DNA from: UMGS1649 sp964481385
Lineage (GTDB): Bacteria > Bacillota > Clostridia > TANB77 > CAG-465
Direction of reading: 5' to 3'
NCBI GenBank assembly: GCA_964481385.1
Contig: CAYZTN010000021.1
Span: 1-19,719 of the forward strand
Length of the DNA: 19,719 nucleotides
Both the position numbers and the translations under genes were made by a program. Every line of letters begins with the position of its first letter. Position 1 is the stretch's first letter. Below the pieces are notes generated by a model. That model saw only the letters and a program-made list of their open reading frames with translations, had not been told where the DNA came from and searched no databases. This document shows positions 7,160 to 15,167 of this stretch, one piece after another.

Positions 7160-7814
7160 ACGACTTTATAGTAGACTTTGTTGGAAAAACTCCAACAACG
7201 CAAGTTAATGGGTAAATGATACTGTGTTTTCCAACTATTGCTCCAGGATTTAACACTGAATTGCAACCAATTTCTGTGTAATCTCCAACAAAAGCGCCTA
7301 CTTTTCTTAAACCGGTAGCAATTTCATGACCGATATATACTTCGTGCTTCGAAGATTTCAGGTTAGACAGAATTACACCTGCACCTAAATGTGTGAAGTT
7401 TCCAAGTATTGAGTCACCTATGTAGTTATAATGAGGGGCTTGTACATTGTTAAGAAGAATTGAGTTTTTGATCTCAGTTGAATTACCAATAACACAATTT
7501 TCGCCAATTATAACTTTTCCTCGAATTAAAGCGTTGTGCTTTAATTCAGTGCCGTGACCAATTATTGTAGGCCCATAAATGTTAGCGTCTTCTGCAATTC
7601 TTGCAGTTTTGGATATCCATACATTTTTCATGCCATCTTTACCACAAATACGAGTGTACTCTTTTTCTGGTAACAGTTTGCCAAGAGTCAAAGTGAAGTC
7701 ACCAATAATTGGTAACACTTCCCAAGGATATTCTTTTTGGTTTAACAATTCGTCAACTAAAGTTCCTTTAAAGTCATACAAATTTTCTATAATAAGTTCT
7801 TCGGATTTTAACAT
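7158..7814 (-). CDS. Left-handed beta-helix sugar-nucleotide acetyltransferase-like protein
   Basis: A 218-aa hexapeptide-repeat protein. Repeats such as IYGPTIIGHGTEL, ALIRGKVIIGENCVIGNS and EIGCNSVLNPGAIVG fill residues 66-205 and build a left-handed beta-helix. The segment APHYNYIGDSILGNFTHLGA (126-145) matches the acetyl-transfer region of GlmU-type enzymes, with His128 in the place of a likely catalytic base. There is no N-terminal nucleotidyltransferase domain, although stand-alone relatives are often labelled UDP-GlcNAc pyrophosphorylase. The probable role is acyl transfer in sugar-nucleotide or cell-envelope metabolism; the substrate is unknown. AGGAGGT (7821-7827) lies 6 nt before the ATG at 7814. 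It is monocistronic, transcribed away from smc. Confidence 0.85.
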   Translation of the reverse strand: MLKSEELIIENLYDFKGTLVDELLNQKEYPWEVLPIIGDFTLTLGKLLPEKEYTRICGKDGMKNVWISKTARIAEDANIYGPTIIGHGTELKHNALIRGKVIIGENCVIGNSTEIKNSILLNNVQAPHYNYIGDSILGNFTHLGAGVILSNLKSSKHEVYIGHEIATGLRKVGAFVGDYTEIGCNSVLNPGAIVGKHSIIYPLTCVVGVFPTKSTIKS

Positions 7815-7917
7815 ATAATTACCTCCTATAGTTTCCATGTCTCCACTTATTATCTAAATGAAGTGGTGGAAGATTATGATAAACAAAAACTAGAAGTATA
7901 AAAAATAAGTTTTGTTC

Positions 7918-7946
7918 ATTATATCATAGAGAAGTATAAAAGTAAA
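7918..7946 (-). promoter_or_regulatory. Promoter of the beta-helix gene
   Basis: On the minus strand: TTTACT (7946-7941), a 17-nt spacer and a perfect TATAAT (7923-7918), about 100 nt upstream of the start at 7814. Confidence 0.5.
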
Positions 7947-7990
7947 ACATGATTTAATAGTACTATTTGGTATATTTTGAGCAATTTTAC

Positions 7991-8019
7991 TTGAAAAAAC
8001 TTGGGTTTACTGGTAAGAT
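7991..8019 (+). promoter_or_regulatory. Promoter of smc
   Basis: TTGAAA (7991-7996), a 17-nt spacer and TAAGAT (8014-8019), 25 nt before the smc start. It is divergent from the beta-helix promoter. Confidence 0.5.
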
Positions 8020-8044
8020 AATATGGAAATAAGGGGAATGAATA

Positions 8045-11000
8045 ATGCAGTTAAAAAGAATAGAATTACAAGGTTTTAAATCATTTGCAGATAAAACCGT
8101 AATAGAAGTAGAAGAAGGAATTACTACAATAGTAGGGCCAAACGGAAGCGGTAAAAGTAATATTTCCGACGCCATAAGATGGGTGCTAGGAGAGCAAAGT
8201 GCTAAGTCTTTAAGGGGCTCTAATATGTTAGACGTAATATTTTCAGGAACAGAGCAAAGAAAACCACTTGGTATGGCAGAAGTTACACTTGTTTTAGATA
8301 ATTCAGACCATAGCTTAAATATAGAATACACAGAAGTGTCAGTAACACGTAGAGTATATAGAAGTGGTGAAAGTGAGTATTATATAAACAAAACTCAGTC
8401 GCGCTTAAAAGATATACAAGAATTGTTTATGGATACAGGTGTAGGACGTGACGGATATAGCATTGTAGGACAGGGAAAAATAGACAGCATAATATCTTCA
8501 AAATCTGAAGAAAGAAGGAACATATTTGAAGAAGCGTCAGGTATTGTAAAATACAGAACAAGAAAAGATGAAGCGTTGAGAAAGCTTGAAAATACAAATA
8601 TAAACCTAGATAGAGTAAGAGATATATTGCAAGAAATAGAAAAAACACTTGGACCATTAGAAGAAAAAAGCAAAGTTGCAAAGAAGTACTTAGAATTAAG
8701 AGACGAACTAAAAAACATAGATATCAAGCTATTTGTGGACTTGGTGGATAACACATCAAGTGATCTTGGCAAATTAAACTCACAAGTTGAAGCTTTAAAT
8801 GAAAGTATTAAACAAAGTGAGACAGAGCTTAATACAATACAAAAAACAAGCGATGAAACAAGAGTTGCCTTAGAAGAATTGCTGTTAGATATAGATAAAA
8901 AACAAGAAGAATATTACAAGTTATTAAATGAAAAAGATAGACTATCTTCACGCATAGAAGACTTTGATGGAAGAATGAGTAACGCTAAAGAATCAGTAGA
9001 AAAGCTAAAAGAAGAAATACAAGAAAGCAAGACAAGCATAGATTTGTTACAGCAAGAAATAGTAACACGTAATTCTAAAAAAGAGAATATGAAAACAAAC
9101 AAAGAGCGTTTTGTGTTAGAACTTCAAGAAAAAGAAAAAGAATTAAAAGAACTTGTAATGAACATGTCAGAGCAAGAGCTTGAAATAGAAAAACTGAAAG
9201 CAGACTGCGAAGCTAAAAAAGAAAGTATTTCAGAGTTAAAGCTAGAGATAGGAACTTCTAATGCAAAAATAGAAGCAGCAGAGGCAAGACTAGATACGCT
9301 AAACAGGCAAGAAGAAAAGAAAGAAAATCTTGGCACGCTAAACGATGAGTTAGAAAGCATAAAAAAAGAGTATGATGAAAAGAAACTAGCCCTTGAAAAA
9401 GCAGGCGAGTTTATGCAACAAGAGACTTTAAGAAAGCAAGAATTAGATAAGTATTTTTCAAGTATTTCTTCTACTGAAGATGAGCTTAAACAAAAGATAT
9501 TAGAAGCAAAGTCAAAGTTAAATTACATGACAAATTTAGAAAATGAAAATGCAGGATATGTATCTAGTGTAAAAAGCATAATGGACATGACAAAGAGAAA
9601 TGCCGCATATTCAGGTAGAGTATTTGGTACGATGGCGGGAATTATTTCAACTGACGAGAAATACGAAAAAGCAATAGAAACTGCAATGGGAAGTTATCTA
9701 CAAAACATAGTTGTAGATACAGATAAGACCGCAAAAGATTTGGTGCAGTTTTTAAAAGATGGAGCACTTGGTAGAGCAACATTTTTACCAATTGAAAGTA
9801 TAAGGTTATATAAAGAAGATATTCCAGCAAAAGCCAAGTCTATGCCTGGATATATTGGTACAGCAATAGAACTTGTGTCATTTGATAAAAAGTTTGGCGC
9901 AGTAGTAAGGCTGGCACTTGGAAGAAGCGTTATAGTAGATACAATAGAAAATGGAATAAAAATATCTAAAGTGACTATGCATAGTGCAAAAATAGTGTCA
10001 CTTTCAGGAGACGTAATAGCTACAACGGGAAGTATAACAGGTGGCCATGCTGCTACAAAACAAGTAAATTTAGTTGGAAGAAATAGAAAACTTGTGGAGT
10101 ATCAAAAAGCGTTAGATACTGCAAACCAAAACTACCTTGAATTTCAAAATAGTTTCAAGGACAAGAAAAACGAGTTAGAAACGCTAGTGTCAAAACTCAA
10201 TATAACTAAATCAGATTTTGATAAAGCAAATATAGAATACAATATAATATCTGAAAGATTAACACAAACATTAAAAGAAGCAGATAGACAGAAAAATAGT
10301 ATAGAGCAACGAAATTCAGAAAAAGAAGAATTGAAAAACAAAGTAATATCTTTAAACGAAGTAATTGCAAAACTGCAAGAAAAAATAGACGAAATATCTC
10401 AAACGCTATATGTAGCACAAGACGAAATTGCAGAGTATACAAGATTTAATAAAGAAAAACAAGAAAAGATAAACTTTCTAAACGAAGATATAATGAATTT
10501 AAAAGTATCAGTATCTTCATTTGACGAATCAGCATTATCTATTGACGAAATGGTAGAAAAAATTACTCAAGATATTTCAAACTTCTATGATAGCATAGCA
10601 AGAAAAGAAGAGTTGATTAAAGGCTATACAGAAGAACTTGAAAAAGGCGAGACAGATAATACAAAAGATAAAGAGAATTTAGAGCAAATAGAAAATACCA
10701 TAGAGCGAGAAGCAAAGAACTTAGAAAAACTTAAAGCAGATAAAGGAATAAATATTGCACGTCAAAGCGAATTAGAAAAATCAATGCTAGATACAGTAGG
10801 TGTGTTAGATAAGTTGAAAAACGAATTATCACGTGTCGAAGCAAGAAAGAGCAAATATGACGCAGAAGTAGAGATGTTAAGAGTAAAAATGTGGGAAGAG
10901 TACGAACTTACTACACTTGGAGCAAGAGAACTTGCAAAAGGTTTAACGTCACTTGAAAACGAGTCAAAAACAAAGCTAGAGTCACGTGCAAATAAGCTAA

Positions 11001-11611
11001 AGAGCGAAATAAAATCTTTAGGCGAAGTAAGTGTATCTGCTATACAAGAATATAAAGATTTAACCGAAAGATATTCATTTATGAGTAATCAAAAGGTAGA
11101 CTTAGAAGATACCAAAGTGAAACTTGAAAACTTAATTGAAAACACAACAAGCATAATGAGAACACAATTTGCAAAACAGTTTAAACAGATAAATGATAAC
11201 TTCAAAGCAGTATTTACAGAATTGTTCGGCGGAGGTAGAGCGGAGCTTAAACTTACTGACGAAAGGAATGTGTTAGAAAGTGGAATAGAAATAGTAGCAG
11301 AGCCACCAGGAAAGAAGCTGCAAAGCTTGTCGCTTTTATCTGGAGGAGAAAAAGCACTTACAGCTATTGCAATATTATTTGCAATACTTAAGATAAAGTC
11401 ACCACCATTTTGTATACTAGACGAAATAGAGGCAGCACTTGACGATGTAAACGTAGCACGTTTTGCGTCATACATTAAAAAATATTCTGACGAAACACAA
11501 TTTTTAGTTATAACTCACAGAAAAGGAACTATGGAAATAGCGTCATCTGTGTATGGTGTTACAATGCAAGAGTATGGTGTGTCAAAGCTTGTTTCTATGA
11601 AAATGAAGTAA
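8045..11611 (+). CDS. smc: Chromosome segregation ATPase SMC
   Basis: SMC is the core of bacterial condensin. It dimerises through its hinge, binds ScpA and ScpB, and organises and segregates the chromosome using ATP. At 1188 aa the length is typical. Visible parts are the N-terminal head with Walker A GPNGSGKSN (31-39), a long coiled coil, the hinge (about 518-680, including the glycine-rich SLSGDVIATTGSITGGH), the returning coiled coil, and the C-terminal head with signature LLSGGEKALTA (about 1094-1104) and Walker B CILDEIEAALDD (about 1120-1131). AAGGGG (8031-8036) precedes the ATG. In many Firmicutes smc sits with rnc and ftsY. Here it has its own promoter and a NUDIX gene 14 nt downstream, with neither rnc nor ftsY in view. 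Confidence 0.98.
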   Translation: MQLKRIELQGFKSFADKTVIEVEEGITTIVGPNGSGKSNISDAIRWVLGEQSAKSLRGSNMLDVIFSGTEQRKPLGMAEVTLVLDNSDHSLNIEYTEVSVTRRVYRSGESEYYINKTQSRLKDIQELFMDTGVGRDGYSIVGQGKIDSIISSKSEERRNIFEEASGIVKYRTRKDEALRKLENTNINLDRVRDILQEIEKTLGPLEEKSKVAKKYLELRDELKNIDIKLFVDLVDNTSSDLGKLNSQVEALNESIKQSETELNTIQKTSDETRVALEELLLDIDKKQEEYYKLLNEKDRLSSRIEDFDGRMSNAKESVEKLKEEIQESKTSIDLLQQEIVTRNSKKENMKTNKERFVLELQEKEKELKELVMNMSEQELEIEKLKADCEAKKESISELKLEIGTSNAKIEAAEARLDTLNRQEEKKENLGTLNDELESIKKEYDEKKLALEKAGEFMQQETLRKQELDKYFSSISSTEDELKQKILEAKSKLNYMTNLENENAGYVSSVKSIMDMTKRNAAYSGRVFGTMAGIISTDEKYEKAIETAMGSYLQNIVVDTDKTAKDLVQFLKDGALGRATFLPIESIRLYKEDIPAKAKSMPGYIGTAIELVSFDKKFGAVVRLALGRSVIVDTIENGIKISKVTMHSAKIVSLSGDVIATTGSITGGHAATKQVNLVGRNRKLVEYQKALDTANQNYLEFQNSFKDKKNELETLVSKLNITKSDFDKANIEYNIISERLTQTLKEADRQKNSIEQRNSEKEELKNKVISLNEVIAKLQEKIDEISQTLYVAQDEIAEYTRFNKEKQEKINFLNEDIMNLKVSVSSFDESALSIDEMVEKITQDISNFYDSIARKEELIKGYTEELEKGETDNTKDKENLEQIENTIEREAKNLEKLKADKGINIARQSELEKSMLDTVGVLDKLKNELSRVEARKSKYDAEVEMLRVKMWEEYELTTLGARELAKGLTSLENESKTKLESRANKLKSEIKSLGEVSVSAIQEYKDLTERYSFMSNQKVDLEDTKVKLENLIENTTSIMRTQFAKQFKQINDNFKAVFTELFGGGRAELKLTDERNVLESGIEIVAEPPGKKLQSLSLLSGGEKALTAIAILFAILKIKSPPFCILDEIEAALDDVNVARFASYIKKYSDETQFLVITHRKGTMEIASSVYGVTMQEYGVSKLVSMKMK

Positions 11612-11625
11612 AGAGGTATGTTTTA

Positions 11626-12096
11626 ATGGATATTTCAATGATGATAGATGGATATAAATTTAATTATAGAGTAGAGTGTGTAATTAAAAATAATGGAAAA
11701 GTTTTATTACATAAAAATAAAGACGACGACTTTTTTGCGTTACCTGGTGGAAGAGTAGCTGTTGGCGAAGACTCAGTTACTACTTTGAAAAGGGAGTTTA
11801 AAGAAGAAATTGGCACAGATATCGAAGTAAAAGAGTTTGAAGGATTAATTGAGAATTTCTTTGAATATAGTGATAAAAAATATCACGAATTAATGCTTTT
11901 GTTTGAAGCTGAATTTTGCGATAAAAACTACTATGACAAGGAAAAAATAGTTGGTATAGAAGATAATGGAAAACTTGAATTCGTTTGGAAGTCGATAGAA
12001 GAAATAAAAGGTTTAGATGTTAGACCAAAATTTTTAAAAGAAAAAATAGTTTTAGGTGAAAAAGCGGGTCACATAATAAATGACATGTTACTTTAA
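11626..12096 (+). CDS. NUDIX hydrolase
   Basis: NUDIX enzymes hydrolyse nucleoside diphosphates linked to another group, in many cases cleaning damaged or surplus nucleotides. The full NUDIX box GX5EX7REUXEEXGU is present at 42-64: Gly42, Glu48, Arg56-Glu57, Glu60-Glu61 and Gly63, with the preceding LPGG typical of the fold. The length is 156 aa, a single domain with no other motifs, so the substrate cannot be predicted. It starts 14 nt after the smc stop, with AAAGAGGT as the probable binding site, and probably shares the smc transcript. A terminator lies at 12183-12216. Confidence 0.93.
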   Translation: MDISMMIDGYKFNYRVECVIKNNGKVLLHKNKDDDFFALPGGRVAVGEDSVTTLKREFKEEIGTDIEVKEFEGLIENFFEYSDKKYHELMLLFEAEFCDKNYYDKEKIVGIEDNGKLEFVWKSIEEIKGLDVRPKFLKEKIVLGEKAGHIINDMLL

Positions 12097-12124
12097 TGAA
12101 AATGAAATAAAGTTTTTGAAAAAG

Positions 12125-12160
12125 TCACGGAATGAAATTCCAAAAAATCACGGAATGAAA
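12125..12160. repeat. Short direct repeat (TCACGGAATGAAA x2)
   Basis: TCACGGAATGAAA occurs at 12125-12137 and again at 12148-12160, a period of 23 nt, just after the NUDIX stop and before its terminator. Only two copies are seen; the function is unknown. Confidence 0.6.
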
Positions 12161-12182
12161 ACATGAAATTGCAAATATATAG

Positions 12183-12216
12183 ATATAGGTAAAGTAAAAT
12201 TTATCTATATTTTTTT
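12183..12216 (+). terminator. Terminator after smc-NUDIX (left flank of AAA-RloB)
   Basis: ATATAGGTAAA (12183-12193) pairs with TTTATCTATAT (12200-12210), one G-U pair, loop GTAAAA, followed by six T. It is 31/36 identical to the stretch around the terminator at 14233-14269. Confidence 0.85.
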
Positions 12217-12296
12217 GTTTAAATTCGAAAAGTTCAACGCTTAAACGATAAAATTGCGATAAAAGTGCAAAAAACACAAATAAATATTCAAAAAAG

Positions 12297-12325
12297 TTTA
12301 CAAACTATAATAAAAAGAGTATAAT
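12297..12325 (+). promoter_or_regulatory. Sigma-A promoter of the AAA-RloB module
   Basis: TTTACA (12297-12302), a 17-nt spacer and a perfect TATAAT (12320-12325), 28 nt upstream of the ATG at 12354. Confidence 0.72.
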
Positions 12326-12353
12326 ATAGTAAGAATATACAAGGAGGTATTGT

Positions 12354-13613
12354 ATGTTAGTACAGTTTAGCGTTGAAAACTATATGTCAATTAAAGATAA
12401 AGTAGTATTTAGTATGTTAGCTTCTTCTGACAAGGAACTATCTGAAAATGTAATAAGTAACAAAAGTGAAAAATGCTTAAAGTCAGCGGTAATATATGGT
12501 GCTAATGCTTCGGGAAAATCTAATTTTTTGAGGGCTATAAGAGCTGTGGCACTTATGATGATAAATTCAAATAATATGCAGCCTGGAATGACTTTGCCCA
12601 TAGTACCATTTAAGTTTGATACTGACTTTGCAAGGCGTCCAAGTTCTTTTGAACTTATAATGATTATTAACGATGTGAAATATGTATATGGATTTGTGGC
12701 AGATAGTACAAAAATATATGAGGAATATTTATATTATTATCCAAATGGTAGGGAAACTGAGATTTTTGAAAGAACTAATGTTAATAAATTTCATTATACA
12801 GTGGCTGAAAGAAAGTTAAAAGATATAGAGGAGAAAAATACTGAAAACAAATTTTTCTTGGCCACTGCTACTACATGGAATTATGAAAAAACTAAGCCAG
12901 TTTTTGATTATATAACAAACGGAATAAATGTGTTATTTGACTATGAACAGATAAAAACAACTTCATTTGAAGAGTATAATAGCGATAGTACGGGGGAATT
13001 AAGAGAATTTGCGTTAAAAGTTTTGAATGAGGCAGAGCTTAACATAAATAACTTTACAGTGTCAAATGTAGAAATGACAGAAGAACAGCTAAAAATGTTG
13101 CCACCTGAATTAAAAACATTTTTCCCAAATGGAAGAAAAGGATATAGCATAACTACAACACATAATGTTATAGACCAGGAAGGAAATGAAAGAAATATAA
13201 AACTGGACTTTGAAGAAGAATCATTAGGAACGAAGAATTTATTTATACTAAATCCATTTTTACTACATGTTTTAAAAGAAGGAAAAATGTTAGTTATTGA
13301 CGAGCTAGATAGAAGTTTACATCCATTTCTAGTTAAATATATTGTTAAGTTATTTAATAGCGAAGAATACAATAAAAATGGAGCTCAGCTCATATTTAAC
13401 ACACACGACACAAATTTGTTAAGTCTGAACTTGTTTAGAAGAGACCAAATTTGGTTTACAGAAAAAGATTACAAAAGTGGAGCAACAGACATGTATCCGT
13501 TAGACGACTTTCCAGTTAGAAAAACAGAAAATATACAAAAGGGATATCTTAACGGAAGATATGGTGCAATACCATTTGTAGCTATGGGGGATAATCTATG
13601 GCCAGAAGAATAG
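12354..13613 (+). CDS. AAA-family ATPase (RloA/AbiEii-like, AAA_21 type)
   Basis: A 419-aa SMC/ABC-like ATPase of the OLD/RloA group. It starts with the family's FSVENYMSIKD, followed by Walker A GANASGKSN (49-57). Walker B is LVIDELDRSLHP (Asp316, Glu317), and the switch histidine motif is NTHD (His351). There is no fused TOPRIM domain; that activity appears to be supplied by the overlapping RloB-type gene downstream. By analogy with two-gene ATPase plus TOPRIM defence systems (PARIS AriA/AriB, Gabija), it probably senses phage infection and activates or restrains its partner. That is inference, since RloA/RloB pairs are best known only as companions of restriction loci. AAGGAGG (12341-12347) lies 6 nt before the ATG. 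No restriction-modification genes are in the window. Confidence 0.9.
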   Translation: MLVQFSVENYMSIKDKVVFSMLASSDKELSENVISNKSEKCLKSAVIYGANASGKSNFLRAIRAVALMMINSNNMQPGMTLPIVPFKFDTDFARRPSSFELIMIINDVKYVYGFVADSTKIYEEYLYYYPNGRETEIFERTNVNKFHYTVAERKLKDIEEKNTENKFFLATATTWNYEKTKPVFDYITNGINVLFDYEQIKTTSFEEYNSDSTGELREFALKVLNEAELNINNFTVSNVEMTEEQLKMLPPELKTFFPNGRKGYSITTTHNVIDQEGNERNIKLDFEEESLGTKNLFILNPFLLHVLKEGKMLVIDELDRSLHPFLVKYIVKLFNSEEYNKNGAQLIFNTHDTNLLSLNLFRRDQIWFTEKDYKSGATDMYPLDDFPVRKTENIQKGYLNGRYGAIPFVAMGDNLWPEE

Positions 13614-14227
13614 AACAAATTAAGAGAAATAGAAAAAATAGAAAAACAAAAGGAAATATATTGTTTGAGTTTGAGGGGAAAAATAAAACAGAAGAAATAT
13701 ATTTTAGAAACTTTCAGAGTAGAAGTAATCCATACAATTTGAAGTTTGCTTATGGAAATGATACAGACCCAGTTAGTATGGTAAAGTGTTTAATTAGCTA
13801 CATGAAAAAAGAAGATATAAGTATAGAAAATAATGATAAAATATATTGTGTTATAGACGCTGACACAGATTTGAATAAGCAAAAGAAGATAGACGAGGCA
13901 AAAAAACTTGCTTTAAAAAATGGAATTGAAGTGATAATTTCTACTCCAGCATTTGAATTATGGTATAGACTACATTATTCATATACTAGTAAAATGTATG
14001 CATCTAGTAAGGCTCTTATAGACGACTTGAAAAAGTTTATTCCATATTATGAAAAAAACATAAATGTATATGACGAAATAAGTTCAAAAACTCAAGATGC
14101 AATAAATAACAGCAAAAGACTAGAATTGGAACAAATAAAAGCTACAAACGATGTGGATACTGTAAACTGTAACCCATACACTGCGGTGTATAAACCAGTT
14201 GAATATATATTGAGTGTGTCAAAATAA
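13598..14227 (+). CDS. RloB-like TOPRIM-type effector
   Basis: A 209-aa protein of the RloB family. After a very basic N-terminus (1-20) come the TOPRIM-like motifs: FEFEGKNKTEEIYF (Glu26) as the acidic first motif and CVIDADTD (Asp87, Asp89, Asp91) as the DxD motif. The family hallmark STPAFELWYRLHY lies at 115-127. TOPRIM folds cut nucleic acids with metal ions, so RloB is the likely effector of the pair; the target (DNA, RNA or tRNA) cannot be read from the sequence. The ATG lies inside the ATPase gene, with a 16-nt overlap, which implies translational coupling and fixed stoichiometry. A terminator begins 6 nt after the stop. Confidence 0.87.
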   Translation: MARRIEQIKRNRKNRKTKGNILFEFEGKNKTEEIYFRNFQSRSNPYNLKFAYGNDTDPVSMVKCLISYMKKEDISIENNDKIYCVIDADTDLNKQKKIDEAKKLALKNGIEVIISTPAFELWYRLHYSYTSKMYASSKALIDDLKKFIPYYEKNINVYDEISSKTQDAINNSKRLELEQIKATNDVDTVNCNPYTAVYKPVEYILSVSK

Positions 14228-14232
14228 AGAGA

Positions 14233-14269
14233 AGATATAGATAAGTCAAAATTTATCTATATCTTTTTT
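14233..14269 (+). terminator. Terminator after RloB (right flank of the module)
   Basis: AGATATAGATAA (14233-14244) and TTATCTATATCT (14253-14264) form a perfect 12-bp stem with an 8-nt loop and five T. Confidence 0.9.
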
Positions 14270-14289
14270 ATGGGTGATCGGTGCATTTG

Positions 14290-14477
14290 GTGTCATTGGG
14301 GACGTTTTGGGAGCACTGAAAAAGTCGATATTTTAAAAATATTAAACATTTAAATCAATGTTTTTTAGATTTTAAGTTTACCATAAATTCACTTTTTCAG
14401 CAATCCCGGACGTTTTCAAATGACACGTTTTTCAAAAACTACACAATAGTGTCATTTGAAAACGTCCCCAATGACAC
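14290..14477. mobile_element. 188-bp palindromic MITE/REPIN-like element
   Basis: It occupies most of the 323-nt gap between RloB and tspO. Three nested inverted repeats are visible. The perfect 19-bp ends are GTGTCATTGGGGACGTTTT (14290-14308) and its complement (14459-14477). An imperfect 17-bp inner pair lies at 14309-14325 and 14391-14407. A perfect 19-bp pair, GGACGTTTTCAAATGACAC, lies at 14408-14426 and 14449-14467. It has no coding capacity. The motifs are those of the other palindromes in the window, so it is probably a non-autonomous element moved by a transposase encoded elsewhere. An extra CAATGACAC follows at 14480-14488. Confidence 0.75.
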
Positions 14478-14550
14478 TCAATGACACATTCATATGTATA
14501 TTTTAAAAAAAACTAAATAAAATAATACTAGAGTAAGGAGAGTGTGTAAA

Positions 14551-15009
14551 TTGTCTAAATTCAAAATATATTTTAAAGCAATTCTAATTCCACTTATTGT
14601 TGGAGGAGTAGTAGGCTTTATTATGTCTGGCTCAATTGACTATAACACGTTAAAACAGCCACCACTAGCACCGCCAGGCTGGCTATTTCCAGTTGTTTGG
14701 ACTTTGCTATATATTCTTATGGGAGTGTCATATGGCCTGCTTGAAGAAAAGGGAAAGCTAGATACAAAGACCAAAGTTATATATTACGTACAGCTTGGAA
14801 TAAATGCACTGTGGTCAATAATATTTTTTGTATTAAAATTAAGACTTTTAGCATTTATATGGATAATACTTTTAGATGTAGTAGTAATATGGTACATACT
14901 TACGCTATATAACAAAGACAAAACAGCAGGATGGCTACAAATACCATATTTGGTATGGATATCATTTGCAACATATCTAAACTATGCTGTATATCTATTA
15001 AATAGGTAA
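14551..15009 (+). CDS. tspO: TspO/MBR family tryptophan-rich membrane protein
   Basis: TspO proteins are five-helix membrane proteins that bind porphyrins and cholesterol-like ligands and have been linked to stress and tetrapyrrole handling in bacteria. This 152-aa protein shows the hallmark segment QPPLAPPGWLFPVVWTLLYI (36-55) followed by LMGVSYG, and five hydrophobic segments with Trp and aromatic residues. TTG at 14551 was chosen because AAGGAG (14535-14540) lies 10 nt upstream; the in-frame GTG at 14542 is too close to that site. It lies between the 188-bp repeat element and the CIRCE-controlled hsp20. The ligand and role in this organism are unknown. Confidence 0.92.
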   Translation: MSKFKIYFKAILIPLIVGGVVGFIMSGSIDYNTLKQPPLAPPGWLFPVVWTLLYILMGVSYGLLEEKGKLDTKTKVIYYVQLGINALWSIIFFVLKLRLLAFIWIILLDVVVIWYILTLYNKDKTAGWLQIPYLVWISFATYLNYAVYLLNR

Positions 15010-15049
15010 TTGTGTCAAATATGTCAGAAAATGTGTGACAATATGTTTT

Positions 15050-15076
15050 TTAGCACTCAACTGTTGCGAGTGCTAA
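15050..15076. promoter_or_regulatory. CIRCE operator (HrcA binding site)
   Basis: TTAGCACTC, nine bases, GAGTGCTAA: a perfect copy of the CIRCE consensus, the operator of the heat-shock repressor HrcA. It overlaps the -35 region of the hsp20 promoter, so binding should block transcription until heat or misfolding inactivates HrcA. Confidence 0.96.
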
Positions 15077-15091
15077 AATTTGATGTATAAT
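15064..15091 (+). promoter_or_regulatory. Sigma-A promoter of hsp20
   Basis: TTGCGA (15064-15069, inside CIRCE), a 16-nt spacer and a perfect TATAAT (15086-15091). It leaves a leader of about 70 nt before the ATG at 15168. Confidence 0.65.
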
Positions 15092-15167
15092 ATATGTGTA
15101 AGAAGTAAATAATACTTCTACATGTGTAAAAAGGTATTAAACACATATATAAGAAGGAGTGATTTTT

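Noticed and set aside
12125..12160. Start of a CRISPR array (TCACGGAATGAAA repeated)
   Set aside because: There are only two copies, the spacing is 10 nt, and no cas genes are present.
15009..15049. Imperfect hairpin (ATTGTGTCA ... TGACAAT, then T run) as a tspO terminator
   Set aside because: The stem is only 7 bp with a 2-nt bulge and a large loop. It may work weakly but is not convincing.
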